Assembly (NCBI GenBank): GCA_017455945.1
Contig: JAFTLM010000126.1
Coordinates: 1 to 16,992 of the forward strand
Length of the DNA: 16,992 nt
Direction: 5' to 3'
Source: Clostridia bacterium
GTDB taxonomy: Bacteria; Bacillota; Clostridia; Oscillospirales; CAG-272
Under the pieces are notes generated by a model. It did not search any database and was not told the DNA's origin. It saw nothing but the letters and a program-made list of their open reading frames with translations. The position numbers and the translations under genes are program-made. This document shows positions 15,217 through 16,992 of the stretch, piece by piece; the first letter of the stretch is position 1; each line of letters begins with the position of its first letter.

Positions 15217-15954
15217 CTACCCCAATTCTCCCCAATTATAAGCTCCGGGTTCAACCTTCGGATCTTCCACAATAAAAAGCAAAAAGCGCGTATCGGCTAA
15301 ACTCAAAAGCTGCTCCTTATTGAGCGTAACACTTACACCGTCTATTCTTGTCTCACATTCAATCCCCATCTTTTTAAAATGTTCCGAAATTTCGCTATTC
15401 TTACGTGCGGTTGCGTTGTTTACATAATCGGTAAGTGCATTAATTGCTTCCGGCAGTTTTTCTCTTTCAGCATAATAATTTTCTTTGTGCCGGTCTTTGT
15501 ATTTAGATGTCGGTGAAAAGTATTTTTCCGCATATTCGGTTGCATCTTCTACAATTTGGTTATAGGTACTAAGCCGCTTGTAATATTCCTCATCGAAACT
15601 CGGAGAAATATCTAACCACTCCAGGGCATACACGGTGACGTCAAATCTTTTTAACGGATCGCCTTCCCAATAATCCGCAAACCAATCGGGGACGTAAAAA
15701 ACACCGTCAATTCTTTTTGAATACCACAAATCATCGAGCAAATTGGAAAGATTCGGTTCTTCCCACGGTTGATCCCTTTCCGGAATTTCATATATCGGAA
15801 GCGGTTCAAGCGAATCAAGGGTTTCGGCAGGCTCCGGCGGTTCGGTTTGCAAAATATTATCATCACCTTGTGTTTTCTCACCGCAAGAAGCCAATGAAAA
15901 AGAAAGCATTACGGCTACTATAAACAAAGATAAAATTACAATAGTTTTTTTCAA
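15217..15954 (-). CDS. Lipoprotein of unknown function, tandem copy 1
   Basis: I do not recognise the family. TTG (15952-15954) is chosen as start because AAAGGAG lies about 11 bases before it. An upstream in-frame GTG at 15975 would place that Shine-Dalgarno inside the gene. The product is about 245 residues, with signal peptide LKKTIVILSLFIVAVMLSFSLASC and lipobox LASC. Then come a Pro/Glu-rich tether (TEPPEPAETLDSLEPLP), a conserved block FYVPDWFADYWEGDPLKRF, a charged helical stretch (EDATEYAEKYF, NYYAEREKLPEAINAL, DYVNNATARKNSEISEHFKKM) and a C-terminal GVSVTLNKEQLLSLADTRFLLF. This is probably a cell-surface protein. It is followed by a relic of a third copy and the terminator shared with clpC. 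Copy 2 lies 1006 bases to the right. Confidence 0.85.
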   Translation of the reverse strand: MKKTIVILSLFIVAVMLSFSLASCGEKTQGDDNILQTEPPEPAETLDSLEPLPIYEIPERDQPWEEPNLSNLLDDLWYSKRIDGVFYVPDWFADYWEGDPLKRFDVTVYALEWLDISPSFDEEYYKRLSTYNQIVEDATEYAEKYFSPTSKYKDRHKENYYAEREKLPEAINALTDYVNNATARKNSEISEHFKKMGIECETRIDGVSVTLNKEQLLSLADTRFLLFIVEDPKVEPGAYNWGELG

Positions 15955-16041
15955 AACAATACACGCTCCTTTCACTTATTGAGCAACTTATCATAAAAAA
16001 GTATTATTTAATAAGTTATCGAAAAAACATAATTAATCACT

Positions 16042-16117
16042 AAGATAATAGGCAAATGAAAACAGTTCAAAACATTACTGTTAACATTAGAATATCACAC
16101 TAATTGTTAATTTTCAA
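16042..16117 (-). promoter_or_regulatory. Candidate promoters of lipoprotein copy 1
   Basis: Two sigma-A-like candidates lie on the minus strand. The first is TTGAAA (16112-16117), 17 bases, TATTCT (16089-16094). The second is TTGAAC (16065-16070), 17 bases, TATCTT (16042-16047). Each has a consensus spacer. The region is very AT-rich, so chance matches are possible and I cannot say which is used. Nothing else is evident in the 15976-16160 gap. Confidence 0.45.
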
Positions 16118-16160
16118 CAGTTTTACATATATTTTTCCACATCATTCATACAATATTAAC

Positions 16161-16189
16161 AAAAGGGACTGTCGCACAGACAGCCCCTT
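16161..16189 (-). terminator. Terminator of lipoprotein copy 2
   Basis: Arms 16163-16173 and 16179-16189 pair around the loop GCACA. Read on the minus strand the stem is AAGGGGCTGTC with GACAGTCCCTT, containing one G-U pair and followed by TTGTT. On the plus strand the same position is an A-C mismatch. The hairpin therefore serves the minus strand, downstream of the second lipoprotein gene. It closely resembles the hairpin at 15104-15132. Confidence 0.75.
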
Positions 16190-16222
16190 GTTTAAATTTT
16201 CACGCACCATCAACAAAATATG

Positions 16223-16960
16223 CTACCACGCTTCTCCCAGATTATAAGCTCCTAGTTCAGGCTTCACATCAAGCACCACAAAAAGTAAAAAGCGAGTATC
16301 GGCTAAACTTAAAAGTTGCTCCTTATTGAGCATAGCACTTACACCGTCTCTTGTTATCTGACATTCAATCCCCATCTTTTCAAAATGTTCCGCAATTTCG
16401 CTATTCTTACGTGTGGTTGCGTTGTTCACATAATCGTTAAGCGCATTAATTTCTTCCGGCAGTTTTTCTCTTTCAGCATAATAACTTTCTTTGTGCTGAT
16501 CTTTGTATTTAGATGTCGGTGAAAAGTATTTTTCCGCATATTCGGTTGCATCTTCTAAAATTCGCTCATAAGCACTAAGCAACTTGTAATACCCCTTATC
16601 GGAACTTGCAGAAATATCTAACCACTCCACAGCACACACTGTGACCTCAAATCTTTTTAACGGATCGCCTTCCCAATAATCCGCAAACCAATCGGGGACG
16701 TAAAAAACATCTCCAATTCTTTTTGAATTCCACAGATTGTCGGTAAAATTGAGAAGAAACGGTTCTTTCCACGGTTGATATCTCTCCGGAAATTCATATA
16801 CCGGAAGTGCCCCAAGCGGTTCAAGGGTTTCGGAAGGCTCCGGCGGTTCGGTTTGCAAAATATTATTATCTCCTTGTGTTTTCTCACCGCAAGAAGCCAA
16901 TGAAAAAGAAAGTATTACGGCTACTATAAACAAAGATAAAATTACAATAGTTTTTTTCAA
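16223..16960 (-). CDS. Lipoprotein of unknown function, tandem copy 2
   Basis: This paralog of the gene at 15217-15954 is about 79% identical by hand count. TTG (16958-16960) is preferred over GTG at 16981 for the same reason, an AAAGGAG lying between them. The signal peptide and lipobox LASC are conserved, with one Met to Ile change. The tether reads TEPPEPSETLEPLGALP. FYVPDWFADYWEGDPLKRF and EDATEYAEKYFSPTSKYKD are identical to copy 1. The stretches NLWNSKRIGDVF, SASSDKGYYKLLSAYERIL and the C-terminus VKPELGAYNLGEAW have diverged. It has its own terminator at 16161-16189. Its promoter is at or beyond the right edge. The array may continue to the right. Confidence 0.85.
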   Translation of the reverse strand: MKKTIVILSLFIVAVILSFSLASCGEKTQGDNNILQTEPPEPSETLEPLGALPVYEFPERYQPWKEPFLLNFTDNLWNSKRIGDVFYVPDWFADYWEGDPLKRFEVTVCAVEWLDISASSDKGYYKLLSAYERILEDATEYAEKYFSPTSKYKDQHKESYYAEREKLPEEINALNDYVNNATTRKNSEIAEHFEKMGIECQITRDGVSAMLNKEQLLSLADTRFLLFVVLDVKPELGAYNLGEAW

Positions 16961-16992
16961 AACAATACACGCTCCTTTCACTTATTGAGCAA

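Larger units (their letters stand above)
15217..16992 (-). repeat. Tandem duplication containing two lipoprotein genes, offset 1006 bases
   Basis: The coding regions 15217-15975 and 16223-16981 align without gaps at an offset of 1006 bases. The repeat continues upstream of the start (CTTATTGAGCAA at both) to the window edge, so its right boundary is not seen. Signal-peptide DNA is almost identical, with one base difference over the last roughly 88 bases to position 15975. By hand count about 52 of 252 residues differ, most between the signal and residue 130 and at the C-terminus. Confidence 0.9.

Noticed and set aside
15104..16992. Lipoprotein duplication as a mobile element
   Set aside because: No transposase, integrase or terminal inverted repeats are seen; tandem recombination is sufficient.

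Overview
The window looks like chromosomal DNA of an anaerobic Firmicute, most likely a gut or rumen member of class Clostridia (Oscillospiraceae/Ruminococcaceae-like). The reasons are a moderately low GC content, AGGAGG-type ribosome binding sites, AddA rather than RecBCD, a large SRP RNA with an Alu domain, the SRP RNA-dnaX-ybaB-recR gene order, a ctsR-mcsA-mcsB-clpC operon, a SpoIID-related wall protein, and a GH10 xylanase lipoprotein that suggests plant-fibre degradation. The genus cannot be named from the sequence.

Layout. Bases 1-4977 (+): the 3' part of addA (its N-terminus lies off the left edge), followed 7 bases later by a GH10 xylanase-type lipoprotein. A perfect bidirectional terminator separates these from the convergent dnaX-ybaB-recR operon (5009-7601, -), which is preceded by an SRP RNA of about 300 nt (7631-7931, -) with a strong sigma-A promoter. 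Diverging from it (8064-10386, +) is a three-gene set: a 144-residue carboxypeptidase-regulatory-like beta-sandwich protein, a SpoIID-like protein with three peptidoglycan-binding repeats, and a small two-repeat peptidoglycan-binding protein cut short by an in-frame TGA. None of the three has a signal peptide. An AT-rich hairpin terminator ends this set directly against the promoter of the ctsR-mcsA-mcsB-clpC operon (10640-15102, +). That promoter carries three complete CtsR boxes. The right end (15104-16992, -) holds two tandem copies of a roughly 250-residue lipoprotein gene of unknown function, about 80% identical by hand alignment, plus the decayed 3' tail of a third copy.

How the genes work together. 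AddA and RecR serve recombinational repair, and DnaX is the clamp-loader subunit. The SRP RNA serves protein targeting. CtsR represses the heat-shock operon; the McsA/McsB arginine kinase inactivates CtsR and tags substrates with phosphoarginine; ClpC delivers them to ClpP, which is encoded elsewhere.

Points most worth a second look: a RecR whose fourth zinc-finger cysteine is tyrosine; the TGA that interrupts the last peptidoglycan-binding repeat while the expected motif continues in frame; the triple CtsR operator; the signal-less SpoIID-like operon; and the diversifying lipoprotein array with its relic.
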